A DNA stretch of 64,000 nt from CAVQEK01 sp964596645 (GTDB taxonomy: Bacteria > Bacteroidota > Bacteroidia > Cytophagales > Cyclobacteriaceae), in contig CAZQVB010000004.1 of the NCBI GenBank assembly GCA_964596645.1, positions 62,001 through 126,000 of the forward strand. The letters run 5' to 3'. The notes beneath the pieces are model-generated. The model saw only the letters and a program-made list of their open reading frames with translations. It was not told where the DNA came from and did no database searches. Numbering within the stretch: the stretch's first letter is position 1; each line of letters opens with the position of its first letter. A program made the translations under genes and the position numbers. Shown here one piece after another: positions 25,620 to 35,487 of the stretch.

Positions 25620-27303
25620 TCACAAATTGATTTCGTGCGCCTCCGTGGCGCCACGAGGATAGCGAATCGATTCCACGATCTCCTGCACATCTTGTGGTGG
25701 TGGTGGGGTGAAGGACATTACCAGTAGCGCTACTGCAAAGTTGAGTACCATTCCCACTGCTCCGATGCCCTCTGGCGAAACACCAAAAAGCCAATAATCG
25801 GCTGTGTTGTTTTCAGGGTATAAAAATTTAAAATAGACGATGTATCCGGTGGTAAACAACAGCCCGGCCACCATACCGGCAATGGCGCCTTGCTTGTTCA
25901 TGCGTTTGCTAAATATGCCCAGTATAATGACAGGAAAAAATGAAGAAGCCGCCAGCCCAAAAGCAAATGCCACAGTAGCAGCCACATAGTCCGGCGGATT
26001 GACGCCGAAATGCCCTGCCAGGATGACGGCCACGCCGGCAGCAACGCGGGCAATCACCAATTCTGCTTTCTCGGATATATCAGGTTTTATCTGTTTCTTA
26101 ATCAAATCGTGCGAAATGGCAGAGGATATCACCAGCAGCAAGCCGGCCGCTGTAGAGAGCGCTGCGGCCAAACCACCTGCAGCCACCAGCGCCGTCACCC
26201 AATTGGGCAGGCGCGCGATTTCCGGATTGGCCAGCACCATGATGTCCCGGTCAATGGTGAGTTCATTCACGGCAGCGTCGCCCCGGTACTGTACTATGCC
26301 ATCGCTGTTTTTGTCTTGAAATTCAATCAGGCCGGTTTTTTCCCACTTTCCAAACCAATCAGGCATACGCTCATAGGGCACGTCATTGATGGTATTGATG
26401 AGGTTGGTGCGTGCAAAAACAGCGATGGCCGGGGCCGTGGTGTACAGTATGGCTATAAATATGAGCGCATAGCCGGCCGAAATGCGCGCGTCGCGTACAC
26501 GTGGCACAGTAAAGAACCGTACAATCACATGCGGCAAACCCGCAGTACCCACCATTAGAGCTGCCGTAATGCACAGCATGTCGAAGGTGCTTTTACGCCN
26601 NNNNNNNNNCAAGCTCCTCGTGCAGGCCGTCGAGCTTGTCGAGCAGATAGGTGCCATCGGAGAGTGTGCCACCAAAGCCAAGCTGCGGAATCGGGTTGCC
26701 CGTCATCAGTATAGAGATATAAATGGCCGGTACCATAAAGGCAAATATGAGTATGCAATACTGAGCCACTTGCGTGTACGTGATGCCCTTCATGCCGCCC
26801 AATACTGCATAGAAGAACACGATAAACATGCCGATGATAACGCCGAGGTTGACGGGAACCTCCAAAAACCTGGAAAACACCACGCCAACGCCGCGCATTT
26901 GGCCGGCCACATAAGTAAAAGAGACAAAGAGAGCGCAAATTACGGCCACAGTGCGGGCAGTCTGCGAGTAATATCGATCGCCCACAAAATCGGGCACAGT
27001 AAATTTGCCAAACTTGCGCAGGTAAGGCGCCAGCAGCAAGGCCAACAGCACATAGCCTCCTGTCCACCCCATCAGGTACACCGAGCCGCTATAGCCCATA
27101 AAGGAGATAAGCCCCGCCATAGAGATGAATGATGCGGCCGACATCCAGTCGGCCGCTGTGGCCATGCCGTTGGCAAGGGGATGCACTCCCCCACCGGCTA
27201 CATAGAAATCGCCTGTGGAGCTGGCCCTTGACCAAATAGCAATGCCTATATATATGGCGAAGGTGATGCCAACGATAATGTATGTCCAGATCTGTACGTC
27301 CAT
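25620..27303 (-). CDS. Sodium:solute symporter, split by an assembly gap
   Basis: The start is MDVQIWTYIIVGITFAIYIGIAIWSRA at 27303. Helices typical of the SSS acetate/solute symporters follow, e.g. MATAADWMSAASFISMAGLI and PDFVGDRYYSQTARTVAVICAL. The chain breaks at 10 N (26600-26609) after KLDGLHEEL, resumes with RKSTFDMLCITAALMVGTAG and continues to 25620. Removing the N's leaves 558 whole codons including the stop, so the frame change is an artefact of a placeholder gap. Relatives have a few extra residues at this point, so some bases are probably missing. The next gene upstream encodes the DUF4212 small subunit that accompanies this symporter type. Confidence 0.88.
26600..26609. other. 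Assembly gap (10 N) inside the symporter gene
   Basis: This is a ten-base placeholder. The flanking frames agree if the true gap length is a multiple of three, so the gene should not be read as a pseudogene. Confidence 0.95.
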
Positions 27304-27337
27304 AAAATTCTAGCAGGAATGGGTGTGAAAAAAGTTG

Positions 27338-27598
27338 CTACTCGTCGAGATCGAACCGCTTGTCCAGGCGGTTCATTAAGCGCACGTATATAAAGATGAG
27401 TACAACAAAAATGTACATTGAACCCTGCTGCGCAAACCAAAAACCCAGCTTGAAACCACCAATGCGAATATGGTTCAGCTGGTCTGCCAGCAGAATGCCG
27501 CAGCCAAAGGATGAGATAAACCAGATGCTGAGTAAAATGAGCAGGTATTGCAGGTTCTTTTTCCAGTACTTCTTGAGTTGGCCCTGGTGCTGTGGCAT
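27338..27598 (-). CDS. DUF4212 symporter small subunit
   Basis: The 86-residue protein has two hydrophobic helices (LQYLLILLSIWFISSFGCGI and FWFAQQGSMYIFVVLIFIYV) and the DUF4212 pattern KYWKKNLQYLL near the start and NRLDKRFDLDE at the end. Proteins of this family are encoded directly before sodium:solute symporters and are thought to form a small accessory subunit. Here the symporter starts 34 nt downstream on the same strand, so co-expression is near certain. The transported solute is unknown. Confidence 0.92.
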   Translation of the reverse strand: MPQHQGQLKKYWKKNLQYLLILLSIWFISSFGCGILLADQLNHIRIGGFKLGFWFAQQGSMYIFVVLIFIYVRLMNRLDKRFDLDE

Positions 27599-27759
27599 AG
27601 CGTGGTGTTATCGGTATAAAAAATATTGTATTGGGTAGCGGGCCTTAATATAAAGCGAAATAGTGGTGATAAGAAAATGCCAGGACAAAGGGGGCATGAA
27701 CATCGGTATGCAAAAATGGGTTGACAATACGTACGCATCCATAACCTGACAAAAAAGCC

Positions 27760-28068
27760 ATGAATAAGAAAAGCCCCACCATCATAAATGAACGCACGCA
27801 CCGATTTGAACTCACTCAAAATGGCGCCACGGCCTATGTAGACTACGAACCAAGGGACAACAACACCATAGAGTTGTTGCACACTGAAGTACCCGCCGAC
27901 TTAAGAGGAAAAGGCGTTGGCACACGGTTGATTAAAGAAAGTCTGGAACTTGCCGAATCAAGAAATTTACAGATAATATCTTCATGCCCGTTTGCCACCG
28001 GTTTTATCGAGAAGCACCCGGAGTACAAAAGGGTGCTGGCACATGGCGAGGCTACCGGTAGGGAATAG
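27760..28068 (+). CDS. Small GNAT-like N-acetyltransferase (YjdJ/GCN5-like)
   Basis: The 102-residue protein matches the short GNAT family: FELTQNGATAYVDYE, then LLHTEVPADLRGKGVGTRLI with the acetyl-CoA pyrophosphate loop RGKGVGT near residue 49, and ISSCPFATGFIEKHPEYKRVL at the end. The size is normal for this subfamily. It probably acetylates a small molecule or protein amine. A strong terminator follows at 28116. Confidence 0.9.
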   Translation: MNKKSPTIINERTHRFELTQNGATAYVDYEPRDNNTIELLHTEVPADLRGKGVGTRLIKESLELAESRNLQIISSCPFATGFIEKHPEYKRVLAHGEATGRE

Positions 28069-28115
28069 AGTACGCATTGATAAATTTTATGCTTCTATTG
28101 CTCATATTTGAGAAG

Positions 28116-28137
28116 CCCTTTGTCAAAAGGGTTTTTT
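28116..28137 (+). terminator. Rho-independent terminator after the GNAT gene
   Basis: CCCTTT (28116-28121), a GTCA loop, and AAAGGG (28126-28131) are followed by six T's. It lies 48 nt after the stop codon. Confidence 0.78.
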
Positions 28138-28189
28138 GCCTTGCACTCTGATGTCTTAATACATTTTTTTTTGTCGGCATTCTAGGTAG

Positions 28190-29725
28190 ATGATCATGAC
28201 GGGAACCATATCCACTCTGCTACACCAGCGCCTGGTTCAGATCCCGGTCGTACTGAGCATCTGCATGGCACCTTTATTTGCGCAAGCCCAACCAGCCGCA
28301 CACTATGCCGCCACCATACAGGCAAGCGATCTTAAGTCGCACCTCACGGTACTCGCTTCAGACTCGCTCGAAGGCAGGGGCACTGCCTCACCGGGGCAGT
28401 ATAAAGCTGCAGAGTATATTCGTGGTATTTTTAAGAAAAACGGTGTGAGCGCCATCACCGGTCAGGACGATTCGGCCTATCTCCAGTTATTTCGTTTGAT
28501 GAAGCCAGAGCGCAAAGATGCCCTGCTCAGCAACTGCACCGAGCCCACCGCTGATCAACAAAACATTCTTTTTTCCGGCGTTTACACCGATCGCCTCGAC
28601 ACCTGCATTCATGCGGTATTCGCAGGCTATGGTGATGATACCAGTCTGGCTCGAGCGAAAATTCAGGGGAAAGCCGCCATTGCAATCATCAAGAGCGGAG
28701 GCCATCATCAATTCTTTTCCAGAGCCCTGGCCGCCGGGGCTGTGATGCCGGTAGCGCTCTACGAAAATGTAGCGCACATTGAAAACCTGAAATGGATAAT
28801 GGACATGAATGCCGCGCATGATCAAATGACACTGCCCTCGGCGCTTGATACTCAACGGTATGGCTTCATAGTGCCGGTCGGGTTGGCAGAAGATTGGTAC
28901 GGCACCAAAATTAGTACGCTGATAAAAGCCGCAGGATCAGCCACCGGATCTTTGCACGCAAGCAGAAAAGCATTGCAGCCGCTCGTGTTGCAGATGAAGG
29001 TGGCAGAAAATGTTGATACCATGATCGCCGCCAACGTGATGGGCTGGATACCAGGCACAGACTTGCGCCATGAAGCCATCGTGATCAGTGCGCACTACGA
29101 CCACCTTGGCCATCAGGATGGAGCTGTATATTATGGTGCAGACGACAATGCCTCGGGCACTTCGGCAGTATTGGAAATAGCCCAGGCATTTGCCACGGCA
29201 AAAGCCAACGGCTCCGGTCCTCGGCGATCCATAATTTTTGTACTCTTCTCCGCAGAAGAAAAAGGGTTGCTAGGCTCCCAATACTATGTACAACATGCGC
29301 CAGTACCACTGGCCAATACGGTAGCCAATCTCAACATCGATATGATTGGTCGTGTAGACCATCGCCACCGGGAAGATTCCAGTTATGTATATCTCATTGG
29401 TTCTGACAAAATATCGACTGAACTGCACGAGCTAAGCGAACAGGTAAACGAAGAATTTGTGGGTCTCAGCCTAGACTACACCTACAACTACGATGATGAT
29501 CCGAACAGGTACTACTACCGCTCCGATCATTTCAATTTTGCAAAAAATCAGGTGCCAGTCATTTTTTATTTCAATGGCCCACACGCGGACTATCACGAAC
29601 CGAGCGATACAGCCGATAAAATAAACTATGAAATACTCAGCAAACGCGCCAGGCTAATTTTTCATACCGCGTGGGCATTGGCCAATCGAGACAAGCGGCC
29701 CGCGCCCCACACTGCCCGCCCTTAA
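28190..29725 (+). CDS. Secreted M28 family metallopeptidase
   Basis: The 511-residue protein carries a signal peptide ending near FAQAQPAAHY (start at 28190 or the Met two codons later). The M28 zinc sites are visible: SAHYDHLGH (His), YGADDNASGTSAVLE (bridging Asp), FSAEEKGLLGS (catalytic Glu), NLNIDMIGRVD (Asp) and the late HADYHEPSDT (His). An insert between residues ~120 and 290 corresponds to the protease-associated region seen in relatives. It is predicted to be a periplasmic or secreted aminopeptidase that takes part in peptide use. Confidence 0.92.
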   Translation: MIMTGTISTLLHQRLVQIPVVLSICMAPLFAQAQPAAHYAATIQASDLKSHLTVLASDSLEGRGTASPGQYKAAEYIRGIFKKNGVSAITGQDDSAYLQLFRLMKPERKDALLSNCTEPTADQQNILFSGVYTDRLDTCIHAVFAGYGDDTSLARAKIQGKAAIAIIKSGGHHQFFSRALAAGAVMPVALYENVAHIENLKWIMDMNAAHDQMTLPSALDTQRYGFIVPVGLAEDWYGTKISTLIKAAGSATGSLHASRKALQPLVLQMKVAENVDTMIAANVMGWIPGTDLRHEAIVISAHYDHLGHQDGAVYYGADDNASGTSAVLEIAQAFATAKANGSGPRRSIIFVLFSAEEKGLLGSQYYVQHAPVPLANTVANLNIDMIGRVDHRHREDSSYVYLIGSDKISTELHELSEQVNEEFVGLSLDYTYNYDDDPNRYYYRSDHFNFAKNQVPVIFYFNGPHADYHEPSDTADKINYEILSKRARLIFHTAWALANRDKRPAPHTARP

Positions 29726-29763
29726 AAATGCGTATTGACGCGATCACACACACAGGAATGCGA

Positions 29764-29782
29764 GCAGCCAATTGCTGGCTGC
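29764..29782. other. Hairpin between convergent M28 peptidase and coxD genes
   Basis: GCAGCCA and TGGCTGC pair perfectly around a 5-nt loop; weaker outer pairing extends it. Neither strand has a T-run beside it, so its role as terminator of the 14-kb respiratory operon is only possible. Confidence 0.35.
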
Positions 29783-29813
29783 CAGGAGCGCATGCTGATA
29801 AGAAAATAAATGA

Positions 29814-30137
29814 TTAGCGGACGTTAAGGATAGCGCCTCCTTCATAGATGAGCGCAATCACCATCCATATCACGAACATCATTGGCAGTGCAATAGACCA
29901 GATGAGCACCTTCATCTCGTACTTCAGGTGCATAAATTCTGATACAATATAAAATGCCTTCACCAGTGTGAGCGATACAAAGATGGTGATGAGTAGTGCA
30001 CCGCGGGGTACAGTGAAAGCAAACACAAACTCTATGGCGGTCACAATGAATAGAATGAGTGCTATGCGCCAGAGTTTATTGACTTTGGATCTATCGGCCG
30101 GCTGAGCCTGTACCTTAGAAGTTTCATCTAATGCCAT
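29814..30137 (-). CDS. coxD: Cytochrome c oxidase subunit IV family protein
   Basis: The 107-residue protein has three hydrophobic helices (LWRIALILFIVTAIEFVFAF, ALLITIFVSLTLVKAFYIVS, LIWSIALPMMFVIWMVIALI) and the subunit IV feature EFMHLKYEM. It stabilises the heme-copper oxidase core in the inner membrane. It is the last gene of the respiratory operon, 13 nt after the larger subunit III gene. Confidence 0.9.
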   Translation of the reverse strand: MALDETSKVQAQPADRSKVNKLWRIALILFIVTAIEFVFAFTVPRGALLITIFVSLTLVKAFYIVSEFMHLKYEMKVLIWSIALPMMFVIWMVIALIYEGGAILNVR

Positions 30138-30150
30138 ATCGATGTGAAAG

Positions 30151-30906
30151 TTAAATCAAATAGAAAAAGGTGAAAACAAATACCCATACCAGATCGACAA
30201 AGTGCCAATACAAACCTACCTTCTCCACCATCTCGTAATGGCCGCGACGTTCGAATACGCCTACAGAGGCCTGGTAGAATACGATAAAGTTGAGCACGAC
30301 ACCACTCAATACGTGGGTACCGTGAAAACCGGTAATAAAGAAGAAGAGGTCAGCAAATAATGGTGGGCCATATTCATTCATCAACAGATTGGCACCGGTG
30401 AACAAACTACCGTCAGTGAGCATCACACCCCATCCCTCCTTGCCCGAGCCAGAAATAAAGTGCGACCATTCCCAGGCCTGACATGCCAAAAAGGCGATGC
30501 CACCTATAATGGTCCACAACATCCATTTCATTACTCCGGCCTTATCCATGCGGTGCCCGGCCTCTACTGCCAGTACCATGGTGACGCTGCTCAGTATGAG
30601 GATAAAGGTCATTAAGCCCACAAAAGCGAGCGGTATGTGCACGCCGTGTAGGAAGGGCACCGCGTCAAATATCTTTTCAGGTATCGGCCAATAATCTTGA
30701 GAAGGTACAAAATCGGCAATAGCTCCTTCATAACCATTGTGACTGAACCGCAACAGGCCGTAGGTAATGAGCAGTCCGGAAAAAGTAAATGCATCTGAGA
30801 GGAGAAAAAACCACATCATGAGCTTGCCGTAGCTGGCCCTGAGCGGTGATACGCCGCCTCCCCATATGCTCTTTGACTCCTCCGGTGCAACTGTAGTAGA
30901 TGCCAT
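30151..30906 (-). CDS. coxC: Cytochrome c oxidase subunit III (second, longer copy)
   Basis: The 251-residue membrane protein has about six or seven helices and subunit III signatures: KLMMWFFLLSDAFTFSGLLI near the start, QAWEWSHFI near residue 142, FITGFHGTHVLSGVVLNFIV near 190 and YWHFVDLVWVFVFTFFYLI at the C-terminus. It is paralogous to the shorter subunit III encoded 21 nt upstream; both paralogues occur in operons of alternative complex III with aa3 oxidase. It likely helps hold lipids and the oxygen path around subunit I. Confidence 0.92.
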   Translation of the reverse strand: MASTTVAPEESKSIWGGGVSPLRASYGKLMMWFFLLSDAFTFSGLLITYGLLRFSHNGYEGAIADFVPSQDYWPIPEKIFDAVPFLHGVHIPLAFVGLMTFILILSSVTMVLAVEAGHRMDKAGVMKWMLWTIIGGIAFLACQAWEWSHFISGSGKEGWGVMLTDGSLFTGANLLMNEYGPPLFADLFFFITGFHGTHVLSGVVLNFIVFYQASVGVFERRGHYEMVEKVGLYWHFVDLVWVFVFTFFYLI

Positions 30907-30927
30907 TTATATTTGAGCTTTAAATAG

Positions 30928-31509
30928 TTATGAATTCAATAATAAAAATAAATACAAATACAACCAAAGTGCCCCCAGGAAATGCCAGTAGGTGGTACAC
31001 ATTTCCATTCGCAGCATATTTTTGGAGTGCACCTTATACCGGTACATCGACACCAGGGTGATGACCAGGAATATGAGGCCGCTCAACAGGTGGAATGCAT
31101 GCAGACCGGTGAAAACATAGATAAACGACCCGGAGGCGTAATTGCTGACAAAAAACACGTTCTCATCGATCAGGTGCGCCCAGGAAAGGTACTGGCCCAA
31201 CATGAAGATCAAACCCAAACCTGCTGTGATCCAAACTCCTATTTTGGCTGCATCCAGCGCGTCGCGCTTCGCCGCTCGATATGCCCATTGCAGGGATACG
31301 CTGCTCAGCAATATTACCACCGTGTTGGCCAGAAAGATTCCGGGCAACTTAAAGGTAAGCCAGTTGCCATCCGACTGCTTTACAATGTATGCACTGGTGA
31401 GCGCAGCAAATAGCATGATGATGGTGCCAATGAACAGCCAAAGCGCAAATTTTTGCGGCTGTATTGACATCTGCTGCTTAGGCTCTTCCATATAAAGTTC
31501 TTTTTCCAT
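30928..31509 (-). CDS. Cytochrome c oxidase subunit III (first, shorter copy)
   Basis: The 193-residue heme-copper oxidase subunit III family protein has about five helices. Signatures are FALWLFIGTIIMLFAALTSAYIV, FIYVFTGLHAFHLLSGLIFL near residue 130 and TTYWHFLGALWLYLYLFLLL at the C-terminus. The missing first two helices fit the short form. It sits 2 nt after ctaB and before the longer paralogue, in a tightly packed operon. Confidence 0.9.
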   Translation of the reverse strand: MEKELYMEEPKQQMSIQPQKFALWLFIGTIIMLFAALTSAYIVKQSDGNWLTFKLPGIFLANTVVILLSSVSLQWAYRAAKRDALDAAKIGVWITAGLGLIFMLGQYLSWAHLIDENVFFVSNYASGSFIYVFTGLHAFHLLSGLIFLVITLVSMYRYKVHSKNMLRMEMCTTYWHFLGALWLYLYLFLLLNS

Positions 31510-31511
31510 TT

Positions 31512-32411
31512 CTATATTTTATCCAGTAAAAAGGCTATTTGAACTATAGGTAGATAGAAAAATGAACCGTACATAATGCGCAACGCCGACTTTCTTGAGT
31601 TGTCGCGCATCAGGCTGAACGTTTGGGCCAAGAACAATACGCCACAAATGCTTGCCACAAATGCGGAGTTGATGCCGGTAAGGCCAAACTTAGCCGGCAG
31701 GAGGCCAAACGGTAAAAGAAAAAGTGTATAAATCATAATGTTGACCGCTGTACGCATATCTTTCTGACCCCTGGCCGGCAACAATTTAAAGCCGGCTTTT
31801 TTGTAGTCTTCATCAGCCACCCAGGCGATGGCCCAGAAGTGGGGAAACTGCCAGATGAACTGTATACCGAAGATGATGAGTGCTTCATAACCGATCTGTC
31901 CCGTGGCGGCCGTCCAGCCCAACAGTGGCGGCAAAGCACCTGGTATGGCGCCTACAAAAACGGCTATGGGCCCTACCCGTTTTAGCGGCGTGTACACAAA
32001 AGCATACAAAAATGCGGATAACAGAGATATGCTTGTGGTGAGCATATTGGTGGTCAACAACAGTATGATGCTGCCCAGTGTGATGAGCACTACCGCGTAA
32101 ACGGTAGCCTCACCCACCGACACCCGATGGGTGGGCAGCGGTCTGTTCATGGTGCGCTTCATCAATTTGTCAAGGTGTCGCTCCTTGATCTGGTTGATGG
32201 TGATGGCACCTCCTGAAATCAGGAAGCCTCCAAAACAAAAGATCAAAAGCGTAGTCCAGTCGGTTTGTCTGCCGCTGGCCAGCATATAACCAAAACCCGA
32301 TGAAAAGGCGACCAAAAAGCTCAGTCGCACCTTCAATAACTCATAAAAGGCCTTCGCTTTATAGAGTATAAAACTTCCTGCACTGGTTGAATCCGTCGCC
32401 TGCGTGATCAT
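31512..32411 (-). CDS. ctaB: Protoheme IX farnesyltransferase (heme O synthase)
   Basis: From the Met at 32411 the protein has 299 residues, the normal family length; an upstream Met at 32468 would add 19 residues ahead of a non-conserved start. This UbiA-type prenyltransferase shows INQIKERHLDKLMKRTMNRPLP (prenyl-diphosphate-binding DxxxxMxRT-like site) near residue 83 and the second Asp-rich loop WAIAWVADEDYKKAGFKLLP near 205. It makes heme O, precursor of heme A for the oxidase encoded around it. No heme A synthase is in the window. Confidence 0.93.
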   Translation of the reverse strand: MITQATDSTSAGSFILYKAKAFYELLKVRLSFLVAFSSGFGYMLASGRQTDWTTLLIFCFGGFLISGGAITINQIKERHLDKLMKRTMNRPLPTHRVSVGEATVYAVVLITLGSIILLLTTNMLTTSISLLSAFLYAFVYTPLKRVGPIAVFVGAIPGALPPLLGWTAATGQIGYEALIIFGIQFIWQFPHFWAIAWVADEDYKKAGFKLLPARGQKDMRTAVNIMIYTLFLLPFGLLPAKFGLTGINSAFVASICGVLFLAQTFSLMRDNSRKSALRIMYGSFFYLPIVQIAFLLDKI

Positions 32412-32481
32412 AATTCTATTTATTCTTACAAAAGGTGAGTACAGCCGCTGAGCAGCCGTTCTTTTCATGTTGCAGAGAGTT

Positions 32482-34335
32482 TTACACCTTAGTTTTCACC
32501 TCAGGCTGAACCACCAGTTCATCCTTTTCGTGCGGCAGATTGGACTCCGGCGTTTCCGCAAATGGCACATGCTGAGGTATAAAGTCCTCTTTAGCGCCCG
32601 GCTTGCTGTAATCATACGGCCAGCGAAATACAGACGGTATCTTGCCAGGCCAGTTGCCATGCCCGGGCAGGCGTGGTGTGGTCCACTCCAATGTGGTCGA
32701 TCGCCAGGGATTCTCCGAAGCTTTGCGCCCGCGGAAAATGCTGTAGAAGAAGTTGAAAACAAAAATGAGCTGCGCAGCAAACGTGATAAATGCTGCCACA
32801 CTCACAAATTTGTTCAGATCCATGAATCCACTAAAGGCGTCGAAGTTGGTAAAGGAATAGTAACGCCTCGGAAAGCCAGCAATGCCAATATAATGCATGG
32901 GGAAAAACACAAGATAAACGCCCACCAGGCTCAGCCAAAAGTGAATATAGCCGAGTTTATCGTCCATCATCCGGCCAAACATTTTGGGAAACCAATGATA
33001 CACCCCGGCCAGCAGACCAAAGAAAGAGGCGCTACCCATTACAAGGTGAAAATGCGCCACCACAAAATAGGTGTCGTGCACCTGAATGTCGATGGCCGAA
33101 TTGCCCACAAAAATGCCTGTAAGACCCCCACTGATAAAAAACGACACCAATCCTATGCTAAACAACATCGCCGGTGTAAATATGATATTGCCCTTCCAGA
33201 GCGTAGTGAGATAATTAAAGACTTTTACCGCAGAAGGAATGGCAATGATGAGCGTAAGCAACATAAATACGGAGCCCAAAAATGGGTTGAGACCGCTCAC
33301 GAACATATGGTGGGCCCACACCACGAATGACAAAATGGTGATGGCCAACATGGAAATAATCATGGCCTTGTAACCAAATATTGGCTTCCTGCTGTTGGTG
33401 GCAATTACTTCTGACGCTATACCCAGCGCCGGCAACAATACTATATACACCTCCGGGTGGCCTAAAAACCAGAACAGGTGCTGATATAAAATGGGGCTAC
33501 CGCCCATGTGTGGCAGTGCCTCACCATTGATGAATATGTCGGAGAGGTAAAAGCTGGTACCAAAGCTGCGATCGAAAATGAGCAATAAAGCCGCCCCAAA
33601 CAATACCGGGAAGGCGAGCAAACCAATGATGGCTGTAAAAAAGAAAGCCCAAATGGTAAGTGGAAGCTTAGAAAATGACATGCCTTTAGTGCGCATGTTG
33701 ATCACTGTGGTGATGTAGTTGATACCACCCAGCAGTGTGGATACTATAAATAACGCCACGGCTACGAGCCACATGGTCATACCCAATCCGCTGCCCGATA
33801 TGGCTTGAGGCAATGCACTGAGCGGCGGATATACTACCCAGCCACCCGCCGCGGGACCTGTCTCAATGAAAAGAGAGATGAACATGACCACACTGGAAGC
33901 GAAGAAAAACCAGTAAGAAAGCATATTCATAAAGCCGGAAGCCATGTCGCGCGCTCCTATCTGCAGCGGTATCAGAAAATTGCTGAATGTGCCACTGAGG
34001 CCGGCTGTAAGTACAAAAAATACCATGATGGTGCCATGCATCGTCACCAGGGCGAGGTAGAACTCCGGATCGAGTGAGCCGGTATCGGAGATCCACTCAC
34101 CGAGTAGCGGCCGAAGCCACTCCAGGCTCATGCCCGGAAAACCCAATTGCAAGCGGAAGATCAACGACAATATACCACCAATAAAAGCCCAGAATATACC
34201 CGTGATCAGGTATTGCTTCGCAATGGTTTTGTGATCCGTAGAGAAAACATACTTGCTTATAAAGCTGTCGTTGTGCTCATGATCTTCGTCATGCGCACTT
34301 TCCAACTCATGCGTCATTCCTACTGTAGTAGCCAT
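32482..34335 (-). CDS. coxA: Cytochrome c oxidase subunit I (aa3-type)
   Basis: The 617-residue protein has about 12 membrane helices. It carries the catalytic heme-copper motif WFLGHPEVYIVLLPALGI, the MHGTIMVFFVLTAGLSGTFSNF heme-ligand helix near residue 100, SFVVWAHHMFVSGLN with the two Cu-B His residues near 315, and HDTYFVVAHFHLVMGS with the heme a/a3 His ligands near 410. It reduces oxygen to water and pumps protons. It lies between coxB and ctaB in the operon. The N- and C-terminal hydrophilic extensions are ordinary for the group. Confidence 0.97.
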   Translation of the reverse strand: MATTVGMTHELESAHDEDHEHNDSFISKYVFSTDHKTIAKQYLITGIFWAFIGGILSLIFRLQLGFPGMSLEWLRPLLGEWISDTGSLDPEFYLALVTMHGTIMVFFVLTAGLSGTFSNFLIPLQIGARDMASGFMNMLSYWFFFASSVVMFISLFIETGPAAGGWVVYPPLSALPQAISGSGLGMTMWLVAVALFIVSTLLGGINYITTVINMRTKGMSFSKLPLTIWAFFFTAIIGLLAFPVLFGAALLLIFDRSFGTSFYLSDIFINGEALPHMGGSPILYQHLFWFLGHPEVYIVLLPALGIASEVIATNSRKPIFGYKAMIISMLAITILSFVVWAHHMFVSGLNPFLGSVFMLLTLIIAIPSAVKVFNYLTTLWKGNIIFTPAMLFSIGLVSFFISGGLTGIFVGNSAIDIQVHDTYFVVAHFHLVMGSASFFGLLAGVYHWFPKMFGRMMDDKLGYIHFWLSLVGVYLVFFPMHYIGIAGFPRRYYSFTNFDAFSGFMDLNKFVSVAAFITFAAQLIFVFNFFYSIFRGRKASENPWRSTTLEWTTPRLPGHGNWPGKIPSVFRWPYDYSKPGAKEDFIPQHVPFAETPESNLPHEKDELVVQPEVKTKV

Positions 34336-34376
34336 GCTTAATATTGTTCTAAATGGGTTTGAATCAAAATCGGAAA

Positions 34377-35429
34377 CTAATTCTCAAGCGACTCGGGAGT
34401 ACGGATGGATGCACGCACCATAGCCAACTCTTTAAGGTTATCTGGAACCTTAGACAGGTAGGTTGGAAACCGCGACAACCACGGCTCCTGCTCTGCCTTC
34501 CACTTTTCATATTCCTCCGGCTCTTCCACCACTACAATGAGCCTCATGGAAAAGTGTGCCCTGCCACATACCTCGGCACAGGCTATTTCGTAGTTGAAAT
34601 CCGGATTGCCTGTTTCTATGCGCATTTCTGCAGTTGTTTTGGTAGGCACAAACCAAAAGCGTGTTGGCATACCCGGCACCGCATCCATCTTCAGCCTGAA
34701 GTGCGGAGCAAATACGCTGTGTAGAACATCACGCGCCCGGATGCGAAACTCCACCGGCTTACCCACCGGTATGTGCAGCTCACGGGGCATAAAATCATCG
34801 AACGATGCCCTGTCAGTGAAATCAAGCCCGAACTCATTTTCTGCGTCTATCAATCGGAAGTCGTAGCTGCCTAAGCGGTCGTCGCGACCCGGGTAGCGTA
34901 CTTTCCAGGCAAATTGCAGCCCCATTATTTCCACTACTTCCGATTCCTGCGGTGCAGGGGCCATCATCTCATTCCACACAATAAGCCCGTACAGCACCAA
35001 CGCCGCCAATGTCACGGCCGGCACTATGGTCCAAATCAGCTCAAGCTTGTTGTTTTCAGGGAAATACAACGCCTTCTGATCTTCTCGGTATTGATAGCGA
35101 TAAGGAAACCAGAAAAGCAAAAATTGTGTGATGAGAAACACAAAGCCGGTAATGCCCATGGTCACCCAGAAGAGCCGGTCTATGGTGACCCCGTGCTCAG
35201 AAGCCACCGGCAAAGCGTACTCGTCAAACCGCGCCACCGAATACCAAGTAAGCACGATCAAACTCACCACCAGGAACACCATCATTAGGATGGCATTCGT
35301 CCTGTTCAGACCCGATCCTACCTTCTTGTCTGTCTGCTTCAGCACACCCACCAGGGTCTGCAACCTGAAGATCAAAAACAAAATGGCCAGGATTAAAATC
35401 AACCCCAATACAATAGCAATTCCTATCAT
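34377..35429 (-). CDS. coxB: Cytochrome c oxidase subunit II
   Basis: The 350-residue protein has an extra N-terminal helix (GIAIVLGLILILAILFLIFRL), two further membrane helices, then a periplasmic cupredoxin domain. The dinuclear CuA site is complete: CAEVCGRAHFSM near residue 285, with the distal His in VLHSVFAPHFRLK near 238. No cytochrome c domain is fused at the C-terminus, so electrons must come from a separate or ACIII-bound cytochrome. It is encoded 41 nt before coxA. Confidence 0.96.
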   Translation of the reverse strand: MIGIAIVLGLILILAILFLIFRLQTLVGVLKQTDKKVGSGLNRTNAILMMVFLVVSLIVLTWYSVARFDEYALPVASEHGVTIDRLFWVTMGITGFVFLITQFLLFWFPYRYQYREDQKALYFPENNKLELIWTIVPAVTLAALVLYGLIVWNEMMAPAPQESEVVEIMGLQFAWKVRYPGRDDRLGSYDFRLIDAENEFGLDFTDRASFDDFMPRELHIPVGKPVEFRIRARDVLHSVFAPHFRLKMDAVPGMPTRFWFVPTKTTAEMRIETGNPDFNYEIACAEVCGRAHFSMRLIVVVEEPEEYEKWKAEQEPWLSRFPTYLSKVPDNLKELAMVRASIRTPESLEN

Positions 35430-35487
35430 TTTAGTTTTTTAAGCTATATCGATAATAAAAACTTAATCGCAAATGTTTTCGATTGCA

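Noticed and set aside
26593..26681. Pseudogene/frameshift in the symporter
   Set aside because: The frame change coincides exactly with ten N's of unknown true length, and the flanks are in phase without them.
29764..29782. Terminator for the respiratory operon
   Set aside because: The hairpin is good but no T-run follows on either strand, so it was listed only as a hairpin.
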